A stretch of 64,000 nt of DNA, from assembly GCF_947172395.1 (NCBI RefSeq), contig NC_069085.1, positions 19,222,698 through 19,286,697 of the forward strand, given 5' to 3'. Shown piece by piece: positions 1 through 10,870 of this stretch. The notes beneath the pieces are model-generated. The model worked only from the letters and a program-made list of their open reading frames with translations, was not told the DNA's origin and did no database searches. The translations under genes and the position numbers were made by a program. This DNA comes from Bicyclus anynana (Eukaryota; Arthropoda; Insecta; Lepidoptera; Nymphalidae). Every line of letters begins with the position of its first letter. Positions within the stretch are counted from its first letter, which is position 1.

Positions 1-175
1 ACATACGGTATTGTATACCGTACACCAAGGCGTAAACTCTATTGCTTTTTAGTAATGTTTGTAAATGTCTCTAAATCTTTTATTATACATTTAGATGTTT
101 CCAGAAAGATATATTTATCGTATAGGGGTTTAGGTTTTTAGTAAGACGTACTATAGCTCATTCTAATGACCTTCA
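1..175. other. AT-rich left edge, no feature
   Basis: No open frame or recognisable repeat is visible. It probably contains the eroded upstream part of the transposon-like gene that follows. Confidence 0.4.
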
Positions 176-1064
176 ATGGCAGATGTTTCGTATTTCATTG
201 TTCCGAGACCCGTCCCTTTATACCTGCTACTGCCAGTTAGACTGAGTATACTCATAGCACGCACTCAAATACTTGATCAATCTACATCAATTTTTTTCAA
301 AAAACCAGGAAAAAACAATGCTGAAACAAAAATATACTCGACTGATAGCCTCAACAAGTATCCACATTGCAAAAAAAATATTCTGTTTCTGCATGCCATG
401 ACCGGATGCGATACAACTTCAGCACTTTTTGGGAAAGGAAAATTGAAAGTCATGAAGATGTTTGAAAAAAGACCCGATTTAAACAATTGTACAGAAATAT
501 TCCAACAAGAAAATTGCTCTCGAGATGTCATTGTCAATACTGGAATACATTTTCTACTAGCTGTATACGGTGCTCCAAAATCAGAAAATTCAATTGATAA
601 TTACAGATAAAAGCTACAGCTTTGCTAAATTAACAAGACAAAATACAGCTGTAAAATTTCCTTCATTACCACCTACTTCTTCAGCTCAACAGCATATTTT
701 TCGAGCATATTACCAAATACAAACCTGGCTAGGAAGAGACATCGATCCAGAACAGTGGGGTTGGGAGTTTAAAAATGATATGCTGCATCCAATAATGACT
801 TTATTACCACCAGCACCCGATGAACTACTGAATACAATCTTTTGTAATTGTACAAAAGGTTGTGGCGGCAAATGTGGATGCAAAAAAATTGGATTGAGAT
901 GCTCAAAAGTTTGTGGGCATTGCCGCGGCCAGTCATGCTTAAACGCCGAGTCAACGAATGATGAAAATGATGAAGATGTAGATTTAAATCAAGAAATAAC
1001 TCCACTTGACATTTTGTCAGTAGCCAATAACGATAGTGAAGCTGAAAATATTGACAATGAATAA
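176..1064 (+). pseudogene. Decayed transposon-like gene with CXC-like cysteine domain
   Basis: Two overlapping open frames (176-610 and 570-1064) are parts of one protein separated by a frameshift near 590-610. The first holds the motif HAMTGCDTTSALFGKGK and ends in a GAPKSE segment; the second continues with a WGWEF segment, then PPAPDELL, then nine cysteines spaced CxCx3Cx3CxCx6Cx3Cx2Cx4C, and an acidic tail. Proteins with the MTGCDTTSA core followed by a cysteine-rich C terminus are common as multicopy uncharacterised genes in arthropods and cnidarians, which suggests a mobile-element protein. The cysteine block resembles the tesmin/TSO1 CXC zinc-binding fold, and the GCDTTS core faintly recalls FEN/XPG-type nucleases; both are inference. 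Conserved sequence begins only around 280, so the 5' part is missing. A dead copy is the best reading. Confidence 0.65.
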
Positions 1065-1784
1065 AAAAAAAAATTATTCGCAAAAATTTATTTTTTTCGG
1101 TATTTTTCAAAATTTTGATAAAAAAATATTAATTGTTAATTAAAATAAACTTTCATTATATATCATGGATTATGCCTACGGGGGAAACCATGTAAAAAAC
1201 GCGCCTTGCATTCTACCTCGAAGGTGGTGAGGAAACGAGTGCATCGTTACAATATAGTCGCTTTCTCAGCGCTATGATCGGAAAACCGTTAATTTTACAG
1301 AAAAACTATAAGAGACATTTTTTGTAGACAATTTTATGAGGAACAATTTTTATAATGACCTCTATTGACGTCCGAGCAATAGGTCGCGAAATATTTGCAA
1401 AAAACTAATTTTCGTGACCTTTTGACCTCTGTAATTTTTTTAGCCGGCACGATATCGATGTCGATTTTTCACAACTTCATAATAACGCCGTAATAAAGGT
1501 GTATACAAAAATTCAGCTCACTAGGAATTTTTCCCCAGATGAAACCTAAAATAACTGGACTATTTAGATATAGCTAGGCGACTTGTCTGCACAGTCATAT
1601 GGATAGAATAAATAAACGTGAAAAGGAAATTATAAATAAATGAATAATGTTGTTCGCGTAATGAAAAAGAGACGGGCGGAGAAAACAAGATAGAAAAACT
1701 TTCTTCTTTGTCGTTCACTTTCGACACTCTGACAAGAAATGCCTTCGCTATTCTTCTCGTGCTGTACGAGTAGCTTTGTGTCGA
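1065..1784. other. AT-rich tail of the transposon-like gene, then unassigned sequence
   Basis: This stretch follows the stop codon with long A and T runs and may be the 3' part of the same element. A perfect 17-bp inverted repeat (1711-1727 and 1778-1794, spacer 50) lies at its right end, just before the LINE fragment. No gene is visible. Confidence 0.35.
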
Positions 1785-2157
1785 AAGTGAACGATGGATG
1801 GAGCGAGCAATGTTTGGAGTGTCTCTGCTTGATCGAATCAGAAATGAGCTGATCCGTAGACGAACCAAAGTCACTGACTCAGCGAGTCACGGAGCTGAAG
1901 TTGTAATGGGCAGACCAAATAGTTCGAAGAGCTGATGGACGTTGGGGTCCCAATGTGCTCGAATGTCGGCACCGCACCGATAAGCGCAGTGTTGGTCGAC
2001 TCCCACTAGGTGGGCCGAAGACATCAAGCGGGTTGCAGGGAGCCGTTGGATGCTGGCGACTCCGAGACCGATGTGCTTAGAAGTCCATGAAAGGCCATCA
2101 TCGTTATCATTCAGCGGACGTCCACTAGCGGATAATGATGATGATGATGATCATGTC
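1785..2157 (+). mobile_element. RTE-type LINE, 3' end fragment
   Basis: Translation of the plus strand gives RWMERAMFGVSLLDRIRNE followed by IRRRTKVTD, the characteristic C-terminal segment of lepidopteran RTE-clade endonuclease/reverse transcriptases. A degenerate GRWGP-like stretch and the SRWMLATP-like end follow, with frameshifts. The element finishes in an interrupted GAT repeat (2131-2152), the usual RTE 3' tail. It is 5' truncated and not coding. Confidence 0.8.
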
Positions 2158-2718
2158 TCAAATTATTTTTGGATGTGAAAATGGAATACCTTATTATAAA
2201 TTAGTTCCTAAAGATCCCAATTCCCCGCGGATGAAACCCGGACGTCAGCCACTTAGCGATAATAATGATACTCGTCGTCCTCATCCTCATATTTCAGAAC
2301 ACGATCAAAGTTCGGAAGTCGCGGAAGTTCCGCACATCCGCCGCTCTCGTAAATTCCGCGGGAGATTACAATACTTGCGCAGTTTGTGTCGCTGACAGCA
2401 TTCTTAGCGTTTACGGGAACTTCGCTACTTGTACAATTATCTGTAGCATGCGGATAACGAGTTGGGACATGTTGTGCCCGCTTCGGCTGTAACGAGCTCG
2501 CGCGACGCCCTGAGCAGCGCTCGTTCAGAACAATTAGCATATCTGCATGTCGTACTCGTATCTGATCAAATCGGTAAACCGTCTGGTTATTATGAGTCTC
2601 TGGAAACTGAAGACTTGCTGCGTGCTCATTTCTTTTGTTATTTCACGGTGGCAAGTCAGCATTTATATTAACCTATGTTCCGTTGAACATATGTTAATAT
2701 ACAAGTTAATATATAGCG
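2158..2718. other. GC-richer unassigned patch
   Basis: Short open frames overlap on both strands and CpG content is higher than in the surroundings between 2230 and 2540, but no protein family is recognisable. It could be old exon or transposon debris. Confidence 0.3.
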
Positions 2719-2901
2719 TGGTGGGCTAAGTTTTGTATCTGCTCATCTAAATAAAGAGGGAGGTCTGTCGTATAACGATACGTACGTTTATCAATAACAC
2801 AGAATGTGGCCGTAAAATATTTTATTTAAGTATTTTTCGGCCTACTGCAGGACCAGACCTCCCATTTATTTAGATGAGGAGATACAAAACTTGCCCCACC
2901 A
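2719..2901. mobile_element. Small MITE with ~49-bp terminal inverted repeats
   Basis: The left end (2719-2768, starting TGGTGGGCTAAGTTTTGTAT) is matched by the inverted right end (2853-2901) over about 49 bases with a few substitutions and one indel. Only about 84 bases lie between the arms, so it cannot encode a transposase. No clear target-site duplication was identified. Confidence 0.7.
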
Positions 2902-2904
2902 TGC

Positions 2905-3085
2905 TGACTGAATGCGGGTTGGCGGGCTTAGGATATTAAACTTTTTACTATTACAACTTCCCCTTCGAGAATTTCTACCAAACTTACTCAGTATTTCTCA
3001 GTTCGACCCAGGACTCGAACCTAAAACTTCCGACTGATGATGATCTAACATTACAGGCTAACTACAGGACCTACAAGGCCGTTAA
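2905..3085 (-). mobile_element. tRNA-derived SINE
   Basis: Read on the minus strand there is a tRNA-like head with a B box GGTTCGAGTCC (around 3006-3020), followed by a body ending in the lepidopteran SINE motif CCAACCCGCATT-like at 2910-2925. It is not a functional tRNA gene because no acceptor stem is visible. Confidence 0.6.
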
Positions 3086-3857
3086 AAAACGCCCGCTACT
3101 TAGTTCTACCAACAACTACTTGCATACTTGTTGCATACATCGGAGAGGGAACTTTTCCCTCTCCGATTGAAGCGATTGACGTAGGAGTTTCCGAAAAGCC
3201 TTTCTTAGTGTTAGATTTTTAATTATTTAAATAATTATAAATACATAAGACAACATATAAAAACTCCTTCTTCCAGATAAATGTTTTAATCTGTACTGTT
3301 TATTAATGATTATGGTTTTATTCTGAGGTTGGTAGGGTATTGTGATATATACTCTATGAAAAAGAGGCGAACATGTGATTAAGTGGCGTGAAGTAAATTT
3401 AATTAATGTATTATCCATCTACCAAAGTAACGATTTGTTTAAGAATGAGTAATAAGTTATTTGAAATACAGTTTATACATTCCAGCTTGTGTTATTTTAT
3501 TCCATTGCTTTTATTAGTAAATCTCAGTATCATAAAGAAGGAAACTACTGCTTCATTATCAGCTTGCTAGCTTCAGTGGTTTCGAATGTGCTGTGATCAA
3601 TCAATTATGAGCTAATATAGGTATATTAATAGTAGAAGATCTCTCCATACTGTCACCTCAGCGTATGATTGTGCCATAATCTATTATGTGTTCGCGGCGC
3701 AATCCGTTGAGCCGATTAAGCCACATTGTCTCCGTTAACGTGATACCTGAGCGATTAGCTCAAGCCAACAGCGCTGTTGACACGGCCCGACGTTTAATCA
3801 TTCAACAGTGTCGTGTGGTCTCCTATTAATTAAGTGTTGAAGAACTTTAATTTATCA
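3086..3857. other. Intergenic, nothing recognised
   Basis: AT-rich sequence with only short chance frames. No repeat family was identified with confidence. Confidence 0.4.
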
Positions 3858-4004
3858 TCTATACTAATATTATAAAGCTGGGGGAACTACTGGTCCGATT
3901 TGAAAAATTCTTTCAGTGTTAGATAGCCCATTTATCGAGGAAGGCTATAAGCTATATATTTTCCCGTATGCCTACGGAAACTGGAACCGCGCGGCGTCAG
4001 CTAG
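3858..4004 (+). mobile_element. Short non-autonomous Helitron, intact ends
   Basis: It begins TCTATACTAATATTATAAAG and ends GCGGCGTCAGCTAG, with A before and T after, which is the Helitron insertion context A^T. Internal sequence (GGTCCGATTTGAAAAATTCTTT) is the standard lepidopteran Helitron body. At 147 bp it is internally deleted. Confidence 0.85.
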
Positions 4005-4955
4005 TAGGTACATAATATGTTACTTAAAGCTTCAAGATTTCGTACCTGACGTATAATTAATATAAGCAAATAAAATTATCAATAAAGCAATCAAAGATTC
4101 TTCTGTGGTTTTAAACAGATATTATATTTATAAGCTGTAAGGCGAAGTCATTAAGTTTAGTAGCAGGCGCAACCCAATTGCAAATTACAAGCCCAAAGAC
4201 AGTTAATGTATTTGTTAGCTGAAGATTTATTTTACTTCCTTCCCCAGGCATACTTCAAAGAGTGCTTAGAGATATTGGACTCAAAATGCAAATGAGGTGT
4301 AACCAAAATGTTTAAATCTAGATACAATTTAGGTGCTAAATATTTTTTGGTCTAATTTCATATAGAACTTCCTTGTGTAGAATATCCCCATTTAAATTAA
4401 TTACGAAGCCTTATTAAATTACTGCCATATTAAGGAATTTAATATTTAAAGCTTCTCGGAGGGATAAAGAGGGTCCGATGCAAATTAACAAGGTGAAGGA
4501 GCGCTTTTGCTCAAGAACTCGCTGAACAATTAAAGCTTAGCCCACACTGGTGCGTTTGCGTTTGCGTTTTACGTTCGAAACTAGTTTTATGAATCGACCT
4601 TTTCGGGCCTTATATTTTATACTTAGCAGAACCAAAAACATCCTGTTAAACTGTAAGGATATGACGACAAAATATAGCCTATGTTGCTGGATGATAATGT
4701 AACTTTCTATTGTTGAAATATTTTTATAAATCGGTCTGGTAGTTGTTGAGTTTATTCGTTTCATATATAATCTTTTTAACAGTTAAGATTAGTAGTTTCA
4801 TAAGTCGTCGCACCTAGGATTATTATTACTTTTTGTATAACTATTTTTGTTGGAAAAGTTGATTTTAGAAGTTAGAAACTTAATAGTCAATTGCTTTATC
4901 TTGGTCATTTATCGGACGATTTTGAGTGCAGAATATTATATACTCTACTAATGCT
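4005..4955. other. Intergenic, nothing recognised
   Basis: No coding or repeat signal could be supported. A minus-strand open frame at 4537-4764 looks like chance. Confidence 0.4.
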
Positions 4956-5190
4956 GTCTCGTTGGCGCAGTGATTAGCCTATGCGTGGTGTAGAATTCGG
5001 GCTATGAAATATTGAACCATTCTCTTTCTCAGACCGGAGTTTTGATATACCTACCCGTGGGCCTGGTCATTAACATTAAAATCTGATGGAGATGATTCAA
5101 ATAATCCAACATTATCAACCTCTGCTCGCCAACCTGCAATGAAGTAGCGTGGTGGGCTTAAACTCCATAGAAAGCCTGACTGTTACCTAA
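4956..5190 (+). mobile_element. Degraded tRNA-derived SINE
   Basis: An A-box-like TTGGCGCAGTGATTAG lies near 4970, and the SINE body motif CGCCAACCTGCAATGAAGTAGCGTGGTGGGCT appears in degraded form at 5128-5160. The middle is diverged and the B box has decayed. Confidence 0.5.
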
Positions 5191-6499
5191 TAATGCATTC
5201 GAAATTCACAGTTAGTTGAGATTAACGAAAGCAGTTGTACCAAAGTAGTCATTAACATAGTAAGGAAGCAGTGAAAACTAACGGTTTAATTCTAAGAAAA
5301 TATTGAATTTTTCTTGCCATAAAATTTTCAGTAGGATTCAAGAATCTACCTACTTATCCCGTTCCTTGCCTAGCATCTTAAGTTTAACCACCTAACTACG
5401 TTTTTTTTAACATAATCATCATCTGAAAATTATCGGTATTGGGTTTAATATCCAGTTCGAATATGGCTTAGAGGTTTAATTTTCAGATTCAATCAGGAAA
5501 AATCAGCCTGGTGTCATCAATCATGAATCAAATCAACAATCACAAATCACTGACAGCAAAAATAGTTATAACGAAATGATAGAGACTAATTCTATCGATA
5601 TAATATCGAGCTTTGTATCAAATGAAAGAATAGGAATATAAACCATAATATTTATTACCTATGACTTATTATTATTACTTTAAAGATTCTTTTTAGGAAC
5701 GAAATTTTTCAAAAATGTAGAAAATTAAAAGCACCATTCATGATTTTTTTATAACTTGAACTAAAACTAAATTGGTAAATAAAACTTTCTCACTGATAGG
5801 TACTTGTAAGATCGTAGGACGGAATCCAAGATCATTATATTGTATCGATATCTGGAACCACAATTAAATTCGTCTCGAGCGATGACCAAAGTCAAATGGA
5901 ACAGATGATTAAAACTCGACGCAAACTATCAATAGTTTGATTACTTGCGAGCGCCGGCGTATGTACCTACCTACCTACCTACTGTGTAATCGCCGAATCT
6001 GTCCGCTCGCTGTCGGTCGGACCCCAAATATGGATTTAGCTGACTGTTAACTGCCTAAAGATAGCTTTATCTTGTACCGCCTAGTTTAGATGGAGTGTTT
6101 GACCTCGCTGATATATGTACCTACATATATTTCAGTTACCCTTAGCACAGTAGATATATTACAAGCAGTATAATAACTCGGCCATATTTTTGAAATAAAT
6201 ACCTACAGCCGCGCGCTCCGTAAACATGTGATAGGGCTGCCTGCCTCCAGCATTTTAATTACATTTGCCAACTTTGTGTTTCCATTTAGTTATGTGATTG
6301 TAAATATACTTTTTTTTAAATAAACAAATAAAATACTTTGTAAATTGTAGTAAAATAGGAAGTGATCAATAAAATGCGTGTTGTTTTTTGATTGGTAGAT
6401 TTAAATAAGGCTGATACTAATCAATGATCTTGAAGGACCTTCATATATTTATTTTGGTGATGCCATCTATCTATTATCACCACACTAGGTGACCAAATA
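5191..6499. other. Intergenic with a CTAC microsatellite
   Basis: There is a short CTAC repeat at about 5966-5982 and a moderately GC-rich patch at 5948-6030. Nothing else is recognised. Confidence 0.4.
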
Positions 6500-6502
6500 A
6501 TA

Positions 6503-6740
6503 AAAAATCGGTCAAGTGCGTGTCGGGCCACGCGCAGTGTAGGGTTCCGTAGATTATGTTAGCACTTTAACCCCTTATGTAATGTACAAAAATACCGATA
6601 ACGATACCCCCACACTATAGAATAGACGATAAAAAATTGACCCTGACTTGGCATGTAGGGAAGGAACTACAAAAAACAAATTGAGATTGACCGGGTTCGC
6701 TAGTAGTTTAATAAAAAAATCTGGATAGGTATATTGATAT
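6503..6740 (+). repeat. Dispersed lepidopteran repeat (TCGGTCAAGTGCG family)
   Basis: The opening AAATCGGTCAAGTGCGTGTCGG followed by GGGTTCCGTAG is a very common dispersed sequence in moth and butterfly genomes. A reversed fragment occurs at 34917-34965. The copy is diverged and no transposase is present. Confidence 0.55.
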
Positions 6741-7128
6741 CAGCTAGCTCTTTACTTTTTTTATTCAAATACATTAAAGTATGAGCAACACAATAATGTT
6801 GTTAAATTCAAACAACTTCTTTACGTAACTTCTTTATTACCTTAAAATACAGGTATACAAAACATACATGTCATAAGATTTAAATCTATGTATTACATAA
6901 TAATCAAAGAAAACAACCTAAATGAAGAAGTTAATAAATAATTATTTAATAATATTATATTAACGTTTACGTCATTTACCTATTTACACAATTTTATCAT
7001 TTAAGCATTTATTTATATATATATTTATTAAATTATGCCTTTCGAATACAAAATATTAATCAAACTTTATACAAATAATAACTTTTTTCCTAGTCGTCAT
7101 AATTAAAAAATCCAATACACTGCGTTCG
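6741..7128. other. AT-rich, possible 3' UTR region
   Basis: Sequence is strongly AT-rich. On the minus strand an AATAAA-type signal falls near 7010-7016, about 115 bases past the stop of the exon at 7129-7301, so it could hold its 3' UTR. Confidence 0.35.
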
Positions 7129-7301
7129 TCACCGCGGCACAGTCGCAACGGTCTTCACCCCACGATCACCCCACGTACGAGCTGCGTAGGTATAGCTCGC
7201 GTTTCGACCTTTAGTATGAAGTCCAACTACTGCTTGTAATATATCTACTGTGCCCTTAGGGACTTGGTTTGAAGCCACAAATGTCGTGTTATCCATGAGG
7301 T
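7129..7301 (-). CDS. Candidate terminal exon of an unidentified gene
   Basis: On the minus strand a pyrimidine-rich stretch and CATAAAACAG make a good splice acceptor, followed by an open frame of 57 codons ending in TGA at 7129. The peptide begins DLMDNTTFVASNQVPKG and ends VKTVATVPR. It has balanced codon use and mixed hydrophobic and polar residues, which reads as real coding sequence. The same frame can also start at an ATG at 7329, directly after an in-frame TAA (7333-7335). Upstream of that stop is a 37-codon frame beginning at 7446, so a single-exon gene with one in-frame stop is an alternative. I do not recognise the family. It may be the last exon of a gene that also uses 10482-10685, but phases require at least one more exon. 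Confidence 0.4.
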
Positions 7302-7446
7302 CTGTTTTATGCAAGACCAAGACAAACATTAATTAACAATTGTTATTTTTCAACAAACGAATCAAAATTACGACTTCATGATAATATGAGAACAACTGAG
7401 GAACAATGACACTGTTGTTGAGCTTGTCTATCAGCGTGGTACTCAT

Positions 7447-8019
7447 TAGTTTAGGTATTCATTAAAAACGCAGTTTTTTCCTCATCCCGGAGGAAAACCG
7501 GGATTTAGCCTTTATGTTTCTTATTCCTCCTTATTTCCAGCGAAAGTCCCACTATAATCGGTGTAACCGTTCCAAAGAGTAACCCGGACAGACAAAGAGT
7601 AAAAAATTTAAAAAAGCCCATTTAGTTAGTGCAGATTGCTTAAGTACTTAAGACAGTTATTTAGTAATACAGAAAGATGAAGAGTTATCTATACATACGT
7701 ATTTTATTTTACTTGTACTCAATACATCTACACATATGTACATGTAATATGTGTAGATGTACTGAGGATATTGTCTGTATAATATCTGGGCACATATCTT
7801 TTAATAAAAAGAGATTGAAGCTTAAACCTTCTTTAGTTGTCCATCAATTACTGCAATTTTATGATAATTAAAAGTTGATGAAGTTCAAAGCAAATGTGTT
7901 AGTCAATTAAATAAAAGTCTTAAAATCTTACATTACTATAAATAAGTAGGTAACACCATTCTTTATTTAGCTAACCTGAAGCGACCCGAACTGTTTGTTA
8001 CCCCTGAAGTGTACCGAAC
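7447..8019. other. Intergenic with an inverted repeat
   Basis: A 19-bp inverted repeat with one mismatch (7718-7736 and 7748-7766, loop 11) centres on TGTACATGTA. Nothing else is recognised. Confidence 0.4.
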
Positions 8020-8255
8020 CCGTAGGAGCGCTCGCAGTGAATTCCCGAAGAGAGGCAAATAAAGCTGCGCGCCCATTGCCACGGAGGGTTCTCTGCAAAA
8101 AGCCGGCAGGTTGGCGCGCGGCCAGCGCCGCTCCGCTGCACATCACTCTATTACACTCGCCGCCGGTGTACGTGTGCACAGGGCTCGCGCACACTGGCGA
8201 CGTGTGTGCTTGGACTCTTCAGACAAACGCGAAAATACGACTTGAGGACACTGTG
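8020..8255. other. GC-rich island
   Basis: Local GC and CpG are far above the flanks. Frames are open on both strands, which is expected from composition. On the minus strand CTTTTTGCAG and a GGTAAC could frame a small exon ending near 7999, but this is weak. It could be a promoter or 5' exon of the gene inferred from 7129-7301 and 10482-10685. Confidence 0.35.
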
Positions 8256-9284
8256 AACTTACACGACTGCCGCAAGCCGTAATATTTAAATAACTATACC
8301 TATGCAGGCTGCAGCTACATTACTTGGTTGCATTGTGCGAACATGATACGTTACACGACAGTTCATAGCTTCGGCTACGTTGCTAACGACCTAGTTAGTT
8401 TGATTTGTTGGTTAAATTGTCCTGACTAAAGTTGTGAATTTACCATAAACCTTTGTTTAACATAGGTGCTTTTTTGTTTCGTTATTATTTTTAAATCCAC
8501 TTCTGAGTTTCCTTAAAAAATATGCTCAAGTGTTAAACATTGTAGAATTAACATTTGCTGACTGTCGGAGTTACATGTTCTTGATAAGTAGGTATTATTA
8601 CACTATTAGCGAATTGCATAAGATATACATATTGGATGACGTTATCATAGCAATAATTATTTTTAAAGTAGCATTGCCACACATGCCATAAACATGTAAT
8701 GCTACATTAGGTATTTACTTTTAAAAATGTTTTGAAACTTACAGTCGCTAGTGTGTACTTACTCTACGTAGCGCCAAAATGTACAGCATTTTGACTCTTA
8801 CTGCGACAACTTTAAATACTATAACAGCGTGCGCGTAGCTATGAGTACGAGAATGTAAGTAAATAGCTTACAGTAATTTTAATCACAGCGCCAGTGTTTG
8901 CACGTGAGTTTTATTTTCCTACGTTTTGAGTAATTTAAGTTTAAGTTACATTTAAAATTCGCGTTGCCTAAATTCCGACTATTTTATTTGAAAACATTTT
9001 TACTTGCTTTAAAACAATGCAGGTAGAATTCTCTACTTTTCCTGAGGTTTAAAGTAAATCGAATAAAGTGATAGTGACAGTTAAGCTATCTTTACATTGA
9101 TTTTGTTCGTTCACATAGTGATTGCGATTTCACTTCCCCGGGGTGATCTGCAGTAGGTACTGGACCCTGTACTAATATGACCTTGTAAACACCGTCGTAA
9201 AAGAGGGTATTGTGAAATTAACAAAAGAACAGAAGGAGCTAAGTTAACGCTTGTTTCTTTATTCCGTGAGAATATAGTGTGTTT
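8256..9284. other. Intergenic, nothing recognised
   Basis: AT-rich sequence without supported features. Confidence 0.4.
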
Positions 9285-9365
9285 TATTACAGTGGGCAAG
9301 AATCACCAGATGATAAGTGATTACCACCGCACAAGAACACCTGGACACAAGAGAGCCACCAATGT
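9285..9365. repeat. Short SINE-like fragment
   Basis: The string CCAGATGATAAGTGATTACC with the following CACCTGGACAC is a frequent lepidopteran SINE body fragment. Its ends are not defined. Confidence 0.4.
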
Positions 9366-10481
9366 TATCGACAATGTAATCGACTGTTATTTGAGAAAAC
9401 CATACTAAGTAGTTGTGGAAAAACGCGATGGTCTGCCTCTATGTCTGTCTGTCGCCCGATCGAATGAACCTATTTGGACAAAGTTCTAAATTGCAGAAAA
9501 TTGAGTTATAAGAAATTTTCCTAACTAAGTTTGAATTAAAGCTTAACATTTGAATATGCCAATCTGAAGACTATTATTTGTCTAATATTATAAAAAGCAT
9601 TTCTGACACGAAAATCACCATTGTAGCTAAATTATTAAACGTAACTGACTGTACCTACTCACTATAGGTACTTGTATGCTGGCCGCTGGTAATTCTTTGT
9701 TATTATCTCCATCGGTTGGTACTTTTTATCCAGTTCAATTGCGATATTATGAAATAAAAATAATAAGGTTATTTTGTTGCTCGTTATCGCAAATGAAGAA
9801 TTTAATCTCTCTCAATAGAGGCATAAATGTAATCAAATGAAAATTATTATTTTATAAAATGTTGCGGTTATTCATGGGAACATAAGTCTGAATAGAAATA
9901 GGTACGCATTGCAGTTTGCATGTTATGGGTAGGGGTGTCATCCGTACTTTGATACTTCATGATTTGATAATACTTCATTTGTACATTACAATCAGAGAAA
10001 TAGAAACATTATAAAGAGAGCAGGACAAGAAAATAACACTAAGTAGTGATTTCTTACGATTAGCGTTTTTAGTCTTCCACTATTGGCTAAAAACTGTGTA
10101 CACTATTAAAACATTTCTTAGGGTTAATTTTAGATATCTGAATAGTTTCTCAGGGTTGAATCAGAGATCTAAACCATATGTGAACATGTGCGGCGACCTC
10201 ATTTATTAATGATGCCACAAGCCACAATATCTGGATATACATAATATTACTAAATATACTATTTATGAACAGCGGCGGCCAAGAAGAAGAAGTCATGTGA
10301 ATTATTAACAATATTGATTATTCTCAATTGTACAAGTAATTCATTAAATCTTTGTATTTTACGTAGTATAACATATAAACACAGCGATTGTTCTTTTTGT
10401 GTTAGTAAACAAACTGAATGTTTCCGATTGTGGCAAGTAATGCATACTATGGGCTTAAGACCTGTGCACGCCAATTCTTAC
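9366..10481. other. Probable intron or intergenic sequence
   Basis: The stretch is AT-rich. If the exons at 7129-7301 and 10482-10685 belong together, it lies in an intron. No further exon was found. Confidence 0.35.
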
Positions 10482-10685
10482 CCACTGTTGCAGGAAGCCA
10501 GTGACGTCAGCGGTCAAGTCGACTTTGCCGGCCTTCTGGAGACACTCAATGATGTAAGTGGAGAACTTCTGCAGGACATTCTCCAAGTTCTCCGTCGTCT
10601 TATACATGGTGTTTTGGAACTGACCAAAGTTGTGCTCCGTCGTTTTGTTCGTCTCTTCTTGCATTGTGCTCTTTAATGATGATAT
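10482..10685 (-). CDS. Internal coding exon, unidentified protein
   Basis: On the minus strand the block is bounded by an acceptor (TTTTTTTTTGTAATATCCAG, exon begins at 10685) and a consensus donor (CAGTGG|GTAAG, intron begins at 10481). It is exactly 204 bases, 68 codons, open throughout and phase 0 at both ends. The peptide starts ISSLKSTMQEETNKTTEHN, has a helical middle (YKTTENLENVLQKFSTYIIE), a single Cys, then KVDLTADVTGFLQQW. It looks like an amphipathic helical segment. Codons are GC-rich in third positions, unlike the AT-rich flanks. I do not recognise the family. An antisense frame overlaps the same block and is regarded as a shadow. The GC-rich stretch just upstream may hold the promoter or first exon. 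Confidence 0.6.
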
Positions 10686-10734
10686 CTGGATATTACAAAA
10701 AAAAAGAGCGTTAGACTTGGCAACTTCGTTCGTA

Positions 10735-10870
10735 ACACTCCCGATATTCCGCGCGGGCCGGGGGGCGTGTAGCGATGAATGAAAAACCCACGACAAATGC
10801 ACGTCACATCCCCGCACGCACGATTTCACACCCGCGCAGTCTTTCCCCCCCCGTCGCCCGCATATCATGG
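10735..10870. other. GC-rich island upstream of the exon
   Basis: CpG-rich sequence (for example GGCCGGGGGGCG and CCCCCCCGTCGCCCG) lies 50-185 bases upstream of the minus-strand exon. It could be a promoter or untranslated first exon. Confidence 0.35.

Noticed and set aside
1560..1874. 104-codon minus-strand open frame
   Set aside because: It overlaps the RTE fragment in antisense and has a low-complexity, serine-rich translation.
7967..8282. Frames of 75 and 95 codons on opposite strands
   Set aside because: Both are open because of high GC content. Neither resembles a known protein.
10314..10676. 120-codon plus-strand open frame
   Set aside because: It mirrors the minus-strand exon 10482-10685, which has splice sites and better coding character.
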